64,000 nucleotides of DNA from Cynocephalus volans (GCF_027409185.1 NC_084462.1:157033490-157097489), one strand, 5' to 3'. Positions 34,517-45,030 are shown, counted from the stretch's first letter. Notes: generated from the letters alone by a model not told the origin. Numbers and translations are program-made.

Positions 34517-34964
34517 TATTATGGATATAATTCTGTGCCCCCAAATGATGTTGAAGTCTTAATCCCTAGTACCCGTAAATGTGACCTTACTTGAAAACAG
34601 GGTCTTTGCAGAGGATCCAGTTAAGATGAAGTCAGTAGGGTAGGCCATGATGCAATATGACTGGTGTCCTTATAAAAAGGGGCAAATCTAGACCCAGAAA
34701 TGGACAGACACACAGGGATAATGCAACGTGACACCAAAGCCAGAAGTTGGGGTGATGCATCTATAAGCCAAGGAACGCCAAAGATTGCCACCCAAGGAGA
34801 GAGGCATGGAACAGATTCTCCCTCCTAGTCCTCAGAGTGAACCAACCCTTCTGACACTTTGATCCTGGACTTCTAGCTTCCAGAACTGTGAGCCAATCAG
34901 TTTCTGTTTCTCTGCATCACCCAGTTTTTTGGTACTTCATTATGCAGCCTTTGCAAATTAATAG
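34517..34964 (+). repeat. MLT1-type MaLR LTR
   Basis: A near-complete LTR of about 450 bases: 'tattatggatataattctgt', 'gcccccaaatgatgttgaag', 'aatgtgaccttacttgaaaa', 'gtgtccttataaaaagggg', 'gatcctggacttctagcttc' and 'cagaactgtgagccaatcag' follow the MLT1 order. There is no internal retroviral sequence. Confidence 0.9.
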
Positions 34965-35189
34965 AGTGGGTAATAAAAACCCTTCCTGTGGGCATGGGGT
35001 GAGGCTGTAACAAGGAAACCATGTGAAGCAGCTAGCACATAGCAGGTGTTCACAAATAGTCATCAAATTTTAAAGCCAGGAGGTTCATCCACAGACATGG
35101 GGCAAGAACGGGGTGAAGGAAGACAGAGGGCCAGGTAGACCACACAAAACAGAAAGTGCTGCAAAATGGCCAACTCCCTGTTTCTACAG

Positions 35190-35590
35190 AACAGACACAA
35201 CAGTTTCAGAGTGTAGGAGGGCCACATACTGTGTGATTCCATTTATATGAGATGTCCAGAATAGGCAAATCCATAGAGACAGAAAGCAAATAAGTGGTTG
35301 CAGAGTCTGGGGTCCCCAAAATTCATAAATTGAAGAAAAGTACATTTGTCTTGTTTAACCACCCCATCTGTGGAATTTTGTTACGGTGGCCCCAGCAGAC
35401 TAAAGTATGGGGAAATGGAAAGTGACTGCCTACTGTGTACAAAGTCTCTTTTGGGGGTGATGAAAATGTTCTGGAACTAGGTAGCGGCGATACTTGTGCA
35501 ACATTGTGAATGTACTTAATACCACCCAATTGTACACTTTAAGATGGTAAATGCTATGTCATGTGAATTTTACAATATTAAGAAAAAGTA
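35190..35590 (+). repeat. L1 LINE 3' end (L1M-type) interrupted by a collapsed LTR
   Basis: The left part ('atactgtgtgattccattta', 'tccagaataggcaaatccat') and right part ('ggtgatgaaaatgttctgga', 'caattgtacactttaagatg', 'aattttacaatattaag') form one L1 3' UTR. Between them, 35313-35407 is foreign and LTR-derived. Confidence 0.85.
35308..35412 (+). mobile_element. Severely deleted MLT1-type LTR inside an L1
   Basis: About 95 bases combine an LTR start ('tccccaaaattcataaattg') with an LTR end ('cttgtttaaccaccccatct' to 'ggccccagcagactaaagta'), so roughly 300 bases of the middle are lost. A 5-bp 'tgggg' lies on both sides (35308-35312 and 35408-35412), the target-site duplication length expected for MaLR elements. 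Confidence 0.7.
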
Positions 35591-35599
35591 TATATTGCA

Positions 35600-36185
35600 C
35601 CCTGGGAAAAAAGAGTCTAGGAGAAAAAATTCAAGAAGAGCTCATAATCTCATGAGGTAATGTATTAAGTAATTGGGGATGCAGCAATATTTGGGTCACT
35701 TTTTTTAAGATCCATGTTCTAATGAGCTGCTGAATGGTCGGCTGAAGGTGAAATGCTCAACTGTTCTCAGACACCAGAGTGCTCAGGGTGGCCAGAGCAT
35801 CTCTAGGGAAGACAGAGGGGTGTGGCGGGAGGGATGAGGGTTTTATGAACCTGGCTCTTTGGGTGGTAGCCGTGGTCGGGGGAGAGATTCGGGATCCTCT
35901 GGGCCTTCTTGGGCCTTCCTGTTTTTCCCATCACCTGCCTTTAGACTCACCTACTAAAACTCTAAAAGCTCCCTCTTCCTGACAGTGTTCTCTTCCCAAC
36001 CTCTGACCTCTGGCCAGGCTCTGCAGGCCGGAGCCCTTCTCTCCAGCAACTGCTTGCTTTGCCAGTGCTACCTCTAGCTTTTAGGGCAGAATCAAAGCCA
36101 GCTGGAGTGATATGGCTAAGGTGGGCAGGGGCCACTCCAGAAGGAGGACTGGGGTGCATGTGAGGGCTGCTGACGATGCCTGTAG
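35600..36185. other. Unassigned sequence, no gene
   Basis: No exon recognised. A faint inverted L2-like word ('ctcataatctcatgaggtaa') occurs near 35640. Confidence 0.3.
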
Positions 36186-36187
36186 CA

Positions 36188-36415
36188 TTTACAGAGGACA
36201 CTGGATGTGCCAGGCACTGGGCTAAGCATCTCTTTGTACTGTCTTTTTGTCCTCATATTATCTTAGGAGGTAGACACTTAGAATTTCCGCCTTGAGATGA
36301 GGAAACTGAAATACAGAGAAATGGAGGGATTTCACCAGATTCCCAACAAAATGTGGAAGAGGCAAGATTCTAATCCAGGGAGTCCCGGTCCAGAGTGTGC
36401 TTTAACTGTCTAGCC
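36188..36415 (-). repeat. MIR SINE, antisense
   Basis: Inverted MIR: 'gatgtgccaggcactgggct', 'gtcctcatattatcttagga', 'tgagatgaggaaactgaaat', 'acagagaaatggagggattt' and 'ctaatccagggagtcccggt' are in order. Confidence 0.85.
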
Positions 36416-36419
36416 AAAT

Positions 36420-37255
36420 AGGCTCAGGTCTGTATGCATGTCTGCTCCGAGTGGTCCAGGGGGCTTGGCCCTTGAAGTTGGAGAGGTTTTGTGATGAGAA
36501 AGTAAGGCCATTAGGAGCCTCCTGAAAGCAAAGGCCCCTGGCCTCCTATGATGACAACCAGCACTCAGGAGAGCCCTGTGTGAGCGGAACGACACCCAAG
36601 GGTCATCAGCTGGCCCGAGCAGACCTCCCCTGGGGCAGCTTACAGGGGATGGGCCCAAGACCTGGTTCAGCTGGGACAGTTGAGACTGAGACTGTGGAAT
36701 GATTCAGAGTCAGCCTGATAACAAGCCAAAACCCAGGTCCCACAGGGCCTTTCCAGGAGGGCGCCTCCTCCTCAGAGCGGCACTTCCATCCCACGTGCTG
36801 ACATGACCACAGATGGGCACTGTGCCTCGGGAGAGGCTGTGGCCATGCCCAGAGAGACTTGCGCATGGCTTCTGCGGGCAGTCAGTGAGGGGCTAGTGAG
36901 AACCCAAATGGGCACAGCTGGAGAGTTTGAGGAGAAAGCAGATAATGAAAGGCACTGTGCCTCGGTTTGCATCAGAAGAAAGAAGTTTTCCCCTGGGAAG
37001 GTGCCTGGAGTTGAACATCTGTCAAATGGTTATCACCCCAGTCATCAGCCCGGGAAGCTCTCCAGGGCCTGCCTTTGCAAGGTTATCTGCCTTTCCAGCA
37101 GTGGAACCCCCCGAGAAGCCCGTGCGTGGCCAGGCCTGATTAAGGGGGGTGCTCGGGGCCACTGGCCACTCTGGCCTGGTACCCAGAAGCACAGGACTCT
37201 CAGACAACACTATGGGTAAATGAGGGGGTAGTCAGCTATGTCTGCCTAGAGTCCC
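36420..37255. other. Unassigned sequence, no gene
   Basis: Open frames up to 138 codons overlap here on both strands with no recognisable product. Confidence 0.3.
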
Positions 37256-37260
37256 ATTCC

Positions 37261-37464
37261 CAATTCTCTACCTTCCTAGGGGCACTCTCAGAATACAGAC
37301 ATTTCTAGAGAGAGAGAGTCTTAGTCCAAATGAGTGACTCAAATGGTAGCACCTCAGGCATCAATTCTCTACCTTCCTAGGGGCACTCTCAGAATACAGA
37401 CATTTCTAGAGAGAGAGAGTCTTAGTCCAAATGAGTGACTCAAATGGTAGCACCTCAGGCATCA
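37261..37464. repeat. Perfect tandem duplication, 101-bp unit, two copies
   Basis: The unit beginning 'caattctctaccttcctagg' at 37261 begins again at 37362. The two copies are identical over the whole 101 bases, and identity continues 2 bases further (to 37464). The unit holds a GA run ('tctagagagagagagtctta') and ends 'gcacctcaggcat'. Absolute identity in otherwise decayed DNA means a very recent duplication or an assembly artefact. Confidence 0.95.
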
Positions 37465-37465
37465 C

Positions 37466-37605
37466 TCGTTCACTTGCTCGGTCAGTCCACACTTGGGAGG
37501 GTCTTATGTGTGCCAGGTATTGTGGTAGCAGTGGTACGTGATGGAGACTAGGACAAATGTGCTCTCTACCCTCTTGGAGCTTATATTCCAATGTCAGGCT
37601 ACTGG
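37466..37605 (-). repeat. L2 LINE 3' end, antisense
   Basis: 'gtcttatgtgtgccaggtat', 'tgtggtagcagtggtacgtg' and 'ctctaccctcttggagctta' with 'tattccaatgtcagg' reproduce the inverted L2 tail. Confidence 0.65.
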
Positions 37606-37609
37606 TGGA

Positions 37610-38220
37610 AATATTTGAGGTCCTACATTTTATACAGCCTTTTGACTTCAACAGCTTGGGTACACCCCATCTGCACAGTTTCTGCTAACCTGGAAAGTAA
37701 AGGATTAATCGAGCATGACAAGGAGGCTTAACTTCCTTTTCTTTTTTAAATTCAGGATCAAGAAGTTTTGAGGGTAATAAAGTACTTGTCTCTTACACCA
37801 GCAAAAGGCTGGTCCCATGACCCCTCTTGAAGGGAAAACTTACCTGAAATTCTGCCTAAATTAGTGTGCACAAGTAACCCAGAAAATCAAGGCAGATGAC
37901 CCTGTGCGTTCAAAGCAAGAGGGCTCCAGATGGCAGATGGGCGTGCCCGCAGTTACTCAGTGCTCACCTGGTTAATTGTTGGACAGCCTCACTTATTATG
38001 TTTCTCCAGGATTCTTCCATCTTCTGGAAACTCTGCTTCTTGGCTCAGCTTTCAGAGTTGGTCTGGTCTGCCCCAGGAGGCTGCCCCAATGCTCTGTAGA
38101 AACTGGGGTAGACAGTGTTTCTTAGAGACCCTTCAGTATCCCAAAGAGTGGGGCTCATTTTCCAAAAAAGAAAACCTTTTCAGACAGCTTGGTCTCCTAG
38201 GGAATAATATGTCGGGGAAA
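37610..38220. other. Unassigned sequence, no gene
   Basis: No exon or repeat recognised. The frame at 37930-38484 (184 codons) crosses into an L2 fragment and has no domain. Confidence 0.3.
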
Positions 38221-38224
38221 AGCA

Positions 38225-38345
38225 GGCACAATAACACCCCCAGGGCCTTTGAACTTTGGGCAGTTCTTCTACTGGGAATGCCATCTCCTGGCCTCTTTCA
38301 AAGGCCTCCAGGCACAGACGGCTCCAGTCTCAGTCCCTCACCTGC
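38225..38345 (+). repeat. L2 LINE fragment
   Basis: 'agggcctttgaactttgggc', 'agttcttctactgggaatgc' and 'catctcctggcctctttcaa' resemble the part of the L2 3' UTR upstream of the terminal tail. Confidence 0.45.
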
Positions 38346-38599
38346 ACTTTCTCCCCCACCCCCCTCCAGGAGCCTTCTGCATGTCCCCCAAGAAGCCTGT
38401 CTGGCCCCTGAGCTAGGGAAACTCTGCTCCCTCCTGCCTCCTGATTTGGCAAGAGGAATGGAAACTTTCGTGGAAAGCACTTGAGCTGACGAATGCTCCC
38501 AAGTCAGGACTTTGACTCTGGCCCTGACAGGGAGGGCCATGGGCTCAGGATCCAGGGGGACCTCTCTTTCACGGGGTCAGGACCTCCTGCCCGGCTCCT

Positions 38600-38690
38600 C
38601 CCCTCGCTCTCTGCTGCCCATCCTTCACCAGCTCCCCCGTGACCCCAAGTGACCGCTGCGCCGCCCGAGGAGCCATTGTCTTTCACTCTC
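38600..38690. other. Short CpG-denser stretch
   Basis: About six CpGs occur within 60 bases around 38638-38675 ('gtgaccgctgcgccgcccga'). It is too short for a CpG island, and no transcript start features were seen. It marks the beginning of the low-repeat part of the window. Confidence 0.3.
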
Positions 38691-38870
38691 CCCCAACCCC
38701 CTGGTACTTGCCCTCCCCCAGTTTCTCCTACCCTTTACTTATTTTATATTTTTCTTCTCATCCTGCCTTTCCTGTGCGCATCAGTGGCTTTGGAGTCTGC
38801 AAAGGGCTCCATGGAGTTGAAAGTCTGGAGCTTTCGGCTGTTTTGTTTAAGACCTGGTTATGGTTGTGGG

Positions 38871-38897
38871 TTTTTTTTTTTTTTTTTTTTTTTTTTT
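38871..38897. repeat. T homopolymer, 27 bases
   Basis: A pure run of T directly left of the candidate regulatory block with the E-box and MEF2 site. No SINE body is attached on the minus strand side, so it is a simple repeat rather than a retroposon tail. Confidence 0.9.
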
Positions 38898-39010
38898 GTC
38901 AGCTGCCTGTTATATCAATCACAGAGTCGGGATCTATTTATAGGTTGGGAGTACTGTGTCCTTAGTCACAAAGAGACACAGACAGGGGACTGTCAGCTGG
39001 TGCCGGAGGA
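38898..39010. promoter_or_regulatory. Candidate enhancer with E-box and consensus MEF2 site
   Basis: An E-box CAGCTG (38900-38905) and a perfect consensus MEF2 site CTATTTATAG (38934-38943) lie 28 bases apart in non-repetitive DNA, with 'tatatcaatcacagag' between. This pairing is common in muscle and cardiac regulatory elements, because myogenic bHLH proteins and MEF2 cooperate. Presence of the sites is seen; activity is inferred. Confidence 0.4.
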
Positions 39011-39189
39011 GCGGAGCAAGGAGCCATCAGCAAGTGGAAACACCTGAGGGTAGACGTTCTGCCCCAGCCCCCAGCATGTAAGTGACCCAACTTCTCCCTT
39101 TTCCTCCCCAGACGCGGCCCTGTACCTTTCTGTCCCTTTTCCTACACACACCCCTTCTCTCTTTCTCTCTCCCTCTCTCTCTCTTTTTT

Positions 39190-39530
39190 AATGGATAAAA
39201 ATATCTCCCCACGCCTGTTCTCTCATCCCAGTTTTCCGCACTCCAAAGCATCTCTGTGTGGCTCGGAGGAAAATGTTGCCTTCCTTAGTGTGTCACGGGA
39301 AGGTCACAGGGTCCCGGAATGGCTGGGTGCGATGGTGACGCAAACTCATTGGGAATCAGTTGGTTTTCTTTTATTTGTGTGTGTTTTCGCTGAGAAGAAG
39401 TAAGTAAATCAAAAGGGCAAGGGAAAGTTTCCGTGTGGCTCAGCAGGGTGGTGAGTCTCCCAGCGTGAAAACTTTTATTTGCTGGCAGCTCCGCGTTTGG
39501 GGAGCGGGGGGAGGTGGCGGAGGGGCAGAC
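39190..39530. promoter_or_regulatory. Candidate regulatory block, CpG-retaining and repeat-free
   Basis: More than ten CpGs are scattered in otherwise mixed-composition sequence ('aaatatctccccacgcctgt', 'ggtgcgatggtgacgcaaac', 'tgtttccgtgtggctc'-like text, 'gctccgcgtttggggagcgg'). No repeat family is recognisable over 340 bases, which is unusual for this window. No exon-like frame with splice sites was identified. Confidence 0.35.
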
Positions 39531-39534
39531 CAGG

Positions 39535-41325
39535 GCACACAGGACAGGTGATGATGGAGGGCTCCCGGCAGATTTGGTCTCAACCTGGGGGCTTCCAGGA
39601 CCAGGAAGAGTCACCCTTGCCCAGCAGACCAGTTTTCTATAGCACCTCCAAGGAAAATGAGGGGTTTTATCCCCTCTACAGAGCGACTTTGCTTGGAGAA
39701 ATTGAGATGAGAGCTGGGAAGGTGCCTTGCCTCACACGCTTTCACTAGCCCAGTCACGTGGTGCATTTTCTTAATCCGGAAAGGGGATTTTGGGGGGAGC
39801 GGGGGCGAGAGACTCAGAAAGCCAGGTGTGGAAGGCTCTTGAGTACTTCGCTCTGCATCCTTCATGCAAAAGAAACTTAATATCACAATTCTGGCCAAAG
39901 CCATGCTTGTTTCAGACAGTTCTAACAGTGTGCAGGCTCGGTGTGCACATTGGGTGGCTCTGGACATGGCACTCCCCAGCCACTGTCCTGTGTTCACAGG
40001 CTTACCTGCCACAAGCTTCCTGTGGAGCCCTTGGGACTTTAGTTTCTAAAGATAATGGGTAGTATTAACCAAAAATCCTGCACTTGGGGGGATTTGTGTT
40101 ATAATATTTACAAAGGAATAATAGCCCTAAGTCTTGGGGAAAAAAATATATGATGATGCTTAATGTATGCTACGTACAACTTTTTAAATGTACCTCAATC
40201 TTTTCACCGTGGGTTTCTATTTACTTATACGATGGTTACCATATGCTGTATTGCTGAAAACTACTTCTTGATTTGTTTGGGAAAACAATATCCTAACAAA
40301 GAAATAATCTTTCCAACAATTTAAAAGCATTAAACAAAGCAACTAAGTCTGGATTGTTTGGGATTACAAACAAAATAGTTTTGTCAGCAAACCTAACTCG
40401 ATGAAAGTTAATATGGACATACACACATGTGTTTAGAGAGGCAATTTGATCTCATTTTTATTTTGACTTTTATGAAACCTTGACTTTCCTTTTCTGTGTT
40501 CTTTATTTTCATCTGCATTTTATGTAAGGTCGTTAATGTCTTTCATCCATCCATTCATTCTTTTGGAGGGGGAATGGGGATCAGGGAGGAATAAGAAATC
40601 AGAAGGTGAACTTTATATGGTCAGGTAATAAGACCACATTCATCAGTGGAGAAATTCAGAATAAGGAGTTTGGTGTAAAAAGGAGTAAATGTCACTATTT
40701 ATGACCTAGTATGAAAGGAAGGGAAAGTCCAAGAAATCCAGAAGAAAAGCAAAACAAAACAAAACAGGTTAAGTGTATTATACATGTAGCAGTATTATTT
40801 TTTTCCTATTCCAAGGGACTCTGTTTTGACAAACGTATCCATCAACAGTTTTCTCACAATAATGCTGAAGTGGGATTTGGTGGGTTATTGTTAATTAAAG
40901 CTCAAGTAAATCAAGCGATTGAGACATTGCGTTCAGAAATCAGAGCAGTCTGCTCTCCGGAAAGCTGAACTTCTTGGACTTTCAGATCTCAGTGGCTTTT
41001 TAGAGAAAGTGTGGCTTTTTTTTTTTTTTTTTAACCTTTGAGTGCAAGAGCAAACCCTTCCCTTCCCTCTCCAACATGCACACTGGAGCCTGCCTGGCCC
41101 ATACTCACGGTTAAACGCAGTGGGAGAAGGTCCTGAACAAATCCTGTGTTCTCATTAGCGTTAAGTGTCGAGAAAGAAGAATATTTTTTGGAAGAACTTT
41201 TGGTGGAAGAATATTTTTTGGTAAGAACCGCCCCTTCTTTTGGCTACCTGCAGATACTTTCAGGTGGGATGGGGGCTTGTTTGGCAATGTGATGGAGGGC
41301 CTGGCCTTCGTCCTCAAGTTCAAGA
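39535..41325. other. Low-repeat, partly AT-rich sequence, no gene
   Basis: No exon or named repeat recognised. The stretch 40080-40560 is AT-rich and repeat-free. A short CAAAA repeat lies at 40748-40766 and a T-run at 41015-41032. A 16-bp word 'gaagaatattttttgg' occurs twice around 41177 and 41205. Confidence 0.3.
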
Positions 41326-41326
41326 A

Positions 41327-41590
41327 ATGGTTTTTCCCCATTGGACTAGTTATAGAGACGCAATTGGGGGAAATTTCCATGCATTTGCATAAGGCAGCCT
41401 CCGATTACTTAATTTCTGCTTCAATAGCGATTAATTTTATGTGGTCTCAGCTCCCATCAAACTCATTTTTTTTCCAAACTGATTTCTTAAATGCAATTGG
41501 TCACGGGGCTGTCTGTGACTTCATGTCTGCAAAATCTAACCCATTCCATCCTTGTCATTGTTTATTTCTCTGAATGTAAACCAGCAGTTG
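41327..41590. promoter_or_regulatory. Candidate conserved non-coding element with octamer site
   Basis: Repeat-free text with dense homeodomain/POU-like words: the octamer ATTTGCAT at 41383-41390 preceded by ATGCAT ('catgcatttgcataa'), 'cgattacttaatttctgctt', 'agcgattaattttatgtgg' and 'aaatgcaattggtcacg'. Isolated CpGs persist next to TAAT words, as in known developmental enhancers. Conservation is inferred, not shown. Confidence 0.45.
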
Positions 41591-41599
41591 CCTGTGTGC

Positions 41600-42045
41600 A
41601 TGCACTGTTGTTTTATTGTCCTCCCCTCTCTCGAGCACATAGGAATCCAGTTCTGATCCCCTCCCAAATTGGGGACAGTGGAGCTGATGAGCAGGTGCTT
41701 TGGAATACAGCAGGCTCAGGTGCAGGACCATCAATCTCGAGGAAGAAGGAATCGCAAATACCTGGAAAGTGCTCCCCTAATTCAAACGATTTTACATAGC
41801 ATAGCTGAGGCCTCTGCAAATACCCCATAAGTAAAACAATGGCAGCTGGCTGGATTTACACCAAAGACCATGCACAGCTCTTCTCGCTATCACTTCACTT
41901 CTACAGTATATCTGTCCATCTTTTTCTTATCTCTATTTTTACATTTCATTATCCTCCCTTCTTTCTCTCCCTCCTCCTTTCCCTCCCCTCTCTCGCCTTT
42001 CTTGAAAACACATTTCTATCTGGCACAGAAAATAAACTCAGATTG
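41600..42045. other. Unassigned sequence with a CT-rich run
   Basis: No exon or named repeat. A pyrimidine-rich run at about 41950-42000 produces serine/leucine-rich translated frames that are not genes. Confidence 0.3.
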
Positions 42046-42049
42046 TGGG

Positions 42050-42375
42050 TAGTTATGTTAATCTAATTCAATCCTCAGCGGGTTAAGAGTGAAATTCTAA
42101 TAGTGGAGCTGTTGAGGGCTTTTTTGTTAATGGCTTGGGGATTACATTGAGTTAAAGGCTCATTTCCTAATCAAACAGAGAGGGAGAGAGTGACTCCGAA
42201 TATTTATGAGTCTCCCAGTGAGAGTTTAAACATTCAACTCCAAAAGCAGGGTTTCTGCAGGAGGAAAGAGTTAAAACCCCTCAGGGCTGCTGGGGAAAAA
42301 AATTAAACCAGTTAAGCCATCAGCATTTTCAGGCTGCTGTACAACTTCTGTGCTCGGCAAAGTGGAAGGCAGGGC
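42050..42375. promoter_or_regulatory. Candidate conserved non-coding element
   Basis: Repeat-free AT-moderate block with words such as 'gttaatctaattcaatcctc', 'tggggattacattgagttaa', 'actccgaatatttatgagtc' and 'aaaattaaaccagttaagcc'. There is no long open frame. The even spread of TAAT/ATTA-type words and lack of any repeat make it a conservation candidate. Confidence 0.35.
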
Positions 42376-42379
42376 GGAG

Positions 42380-43340
42380 CTGGGGAGAGAGGGGAATCGT
42401 TGCACGGAGCGAGCGAAAATGGAAACTGGCAGCAGCTCTGAAGCTGGAGTCAGCTGATGCGTTCAGAAGTCCCCCACAGCAGCCGCGGTCTCCAGTTCAC
42501 CAAGGGCCTGGAGGGGCTGTGTGCCTTCAACTCCCTAAATCAATTCTCCTCCTCAGGTCCGGAGGTGAGAACGCGGAGACAGGAGTATAGCTCAATTTAC
42601 CAGCAGCTGGAGAGTTCCCCTTGCTGCCTGGTGGGGCCAGGGGAGCGGATTCTCCCCCACCTTGGCCGTGCCTCTGAAAAGTCCAGGGCTCTGTCTTCCC
42701 CTCTGAAAGGAAATCCACGCCTCCACAGGGCCCCCTCCCCTCGCTCTGATCTGTGATGGGGTCTGTCCGTGGTCCTCCTGCTCTGCTCTCTTCCCATGAG
42801 GCCCCCAAAGCCCGTCTGGTTCACCATGCCCAGGGGAAGGCAGGTGGAGAACTCTGATCTCCAGCCAGAGAGCCAGGAGCAACTTGGCCAGGGTCAAGCA
42901 ATGTCAAGGCCTCTCTGAGGTCAGGAGTCAGTCCAGGCAAGCGTTCTGGCCTCCCTGTCCCCTCATTCTCTTGAGGATAGCAGATGAGAGGGGAAAGTCA
43001 GAGCCATATGGCTGGCCTGGAGTGAGGCTTCCTTCCTCAGCTTGAAAAGGAAGGACAGGAACCCCTGATATGGGAGGATTCTGAATGCTCTGTGGACACT
43101 TGTCCTTTTTTCTGCCACTAACCAAGTGAGCTGTTTCTATTTCTTTCACTTGTGCCCTTTCCCCTGCTTCAGGGGGTCAGCAGAGGCACCAGGAAGCTGA
43201 CTTTCTTGGTATAGGATCTTTTGGCTTTTTGTGTCCCCCATACCTGGGCACTCTTCTCTCTCTTAGTGCTCCATGCTCAGTGGCCTGTGAGTCTCGTATT
43301 TGCCTTTGCATGTCAAGGTGGCATTTAAAACAAGTCTACA
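42380..43340. other. Unassigned GC-moderate sequence; weak exon-like look at 42457-42565
   Basis: A frame from 42457 contains a possible donor 'ccggaggtgagaac' near 42560, and the region just left (42365-42420) has several CpGs ('cgttgcacggagcgagcgaa'). The translation has no recognisable similarity and there is no matching acceptor I can defend. I list it as unassigned rather than as an exon. Confidence 0.3.
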
Positions 43341-43344
43341 TCCA

Positions 43345-43530
43345 TTTTTCTGTGACGCCTTTTTCCTCTTCCTGGGGCTGTCATGGTCCCAGCTGACCTT
43401 CCTGCATTATCAAGTCCACCCCTTATGGTGTGACTGTTTCTGTGGGTCTCCCTCGTGAGACTAGGAGCTGCATCAGGACAGGACCTACGCTTCATTCTCC
43501 TTGGCAGCCCAGCCCGTTGTGGGTCATGCT
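43345..43530 (+). repeat. L2 LINE 3' UTR fragment
   Basis: 'tcctctTcctggggctgtca'-like text followed by 'gagactaggagctgcatcag', 'gacaggacctacgcttcatt' and 'ctccttggcagcccagcccg' resembles the L2 tail, diverged. Confidence 0.5.
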
Positions 43531-43564
43531 GCCTTCTTGGCCTAACACCTGCCTCTCATGGACA

Positions 43565-43765
43565 GTAGGGAGCCGTGGCTGAGCACGTGCTGTCAGACCA
43601 TCAGGGTTCAAGTCCTAGCACCACCCTTCCTCAGCTGCAAGACTCAAGCTACTGAATCCCTCCAGGCCTCACTTTTCCCATCTGCTAAATGGGGATAACA
43701 ATAGAACCTACCTTGTAGGCTTGTTGGGAAGATGAAATGCTCAGGAAGTGCTTAGCCTGTGCCAA
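43565..43765 (+). repeat. MIR SINE
   Basis: Forward MIR: 'gaccatcagggttcaagtcc', 'tagcaccacccttcctcagc', 'ctcacttttcccatctgcta', 'aatggggataacaatagaac' and 'ctaccttgtaggcttgttgg' are all in order. Confidence 0.9.
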
Positions 43766-43769
43766 TAAC

Positions 43770-44600
43770 TGCTGGCACTTTCATTTGCTCAGCGCAGAGC
43801 CCTCATGTCTGCACACACCATGTTGCACCACTAAACGCAGGCTCCCCGTGCCTCCATCCAGTGGAGTTCTGTGTCAGCAAGACTTCCAGCTTCATCCTTT
43901 CATGGGTTGTTCCATGAGGGAGCCAGAGATCAGGGTTCATTGGGAGACCTTCAAGCCTGGACAGAAGTTAGGGCTTTCAACCCCTGCGGGAAAGCAGAGG
44001 ACGTGAGCTGGGCTTTGGGCAGCATTCCTCAGTCGGGGGAAGGCCTGCCTCTTCCCCACTCTGAAGAAACTGAGTTCGGTCAGCTCTCTTGGCCCTGGCT
44101 CACATTCCAATGAGCAGTTTTGTTCTTGGGTCTCCAAGTCACTCCTGCACCTTAGTTCACCCCACAGAGGCCAGTTCATGCTCTACCCCTACAGCAGACC
44201 AGGCCAGTCCTGGCTGTGAAGCCAACAGGGCTGCATTTAGAGGGCAGCAGGTGCCTTCTCTGTCCTCCTTCCTCTCAACATGATCACAATCCAACAGCCA
44301 AGTGTGCATCCCCAGACTTCCTGCAAGAGGTGTCCTCTCGTGGGGTGTCCCCAGTGCTGACAGCAACGTCCTAGTATGTCTCGTTGTAGGGACCACTATC
44401 GTGAGGGCTGAGCCCTCCTCCTTTTCTTTCCCCACTGATGAGCCATTTGTTTTCTGATTGAAGCAGAGGACCCAGAATGTGAATCGCAGTGCCACCCAAA
44501 CTTACAAAGTGCCCCATACTCTCACTCAGCCCCCTCTGCTCCCTCCTAGCAGGTGGTAGGTGCTGCTCCTGGACACTTGAATCATCACTGCCGCCCTTCT
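43770..44600. other. Unassigned sequence, no gene
   Basis: No exon or repeat recognised. Several overlapping frames of 64-112 codons on both strands lack any domain. Confidence 0.3.
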
Positions 44601-44609
44601 TGCCTCTTT

Positions 44610-44695
44610 ACAGTTCACATTTGCATTCTCCAGTGCCTAACGCAGCACCTGGCACATAATATGTGCTCAATAAATGCATGTAAAGTGAATTGCAG
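44610..44695 (+). repeat. L2 LINE 3' terminus
   Basis: 'gtgcctaacgcagcacctgg', 'cacataatatgtgctcaata' and 'aatgcatgtaaagtgaatt' are the diagnostic forward L2 end. Confidence 0.8.
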
Positions 44696-44879
44696 AATCT
44701 CTTCTCTCAAGGGGGCACTTCTAATCCCGTAATCACAGGAGGAGTGATTTGAAGCTATGAATGTCCACCTGCCTTAACTACTACATCAGCTCATGACCCA
44801 TTGCTCATGGTATTTGCCCCAGCCTTTCTCCCCTCTCTGTCCCTCCCTCCTGCTGTCATGTTCCTCTGTACAGGAAAAA

Positions 44880-45030
44880 AAAAAAATTATTGAAGTGTAT
44901 CTTTTATTTATATGAGCACAAATCTTCCCAGGAATTTTATCCTGTTCAGTAAAGATGCTTTGTCTAAGTCGATGTCAAATTTAATTGCTAAACTTGTGTC
45001 TCTCCTGTGAATATTTCCCTCGTTTGTCAT
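44880..45030. promoter_or_regulatory. Candidate conserved non-coding block
   Basis: AT-rich, repeat-free: 'atcttttatttatatgagca', 'tgtctaagtcgatgtcaaat' and 'ttaattgctaaacttgtgtc'. A single CpG is kept inside the AT-rich core. A short A-run (44875-44886) lies at its left edge. Evidence is compositional only. Confidence 0.3.

Noticed and set aside
37261-37464. CRISPR-like direct repeats
   Set aside because: Only two adjacent identical copies without spacers, in mammalian DNA; it is a plain tandem duplication.
42365-42570. CpG-denser stretch with a donor-like 'ggaggtgagaac', considered as a first exon
   Set aside because: Too few CpGs for an island, no recognisable peptide and no partner exon. 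Kept only as unassigned sequence.
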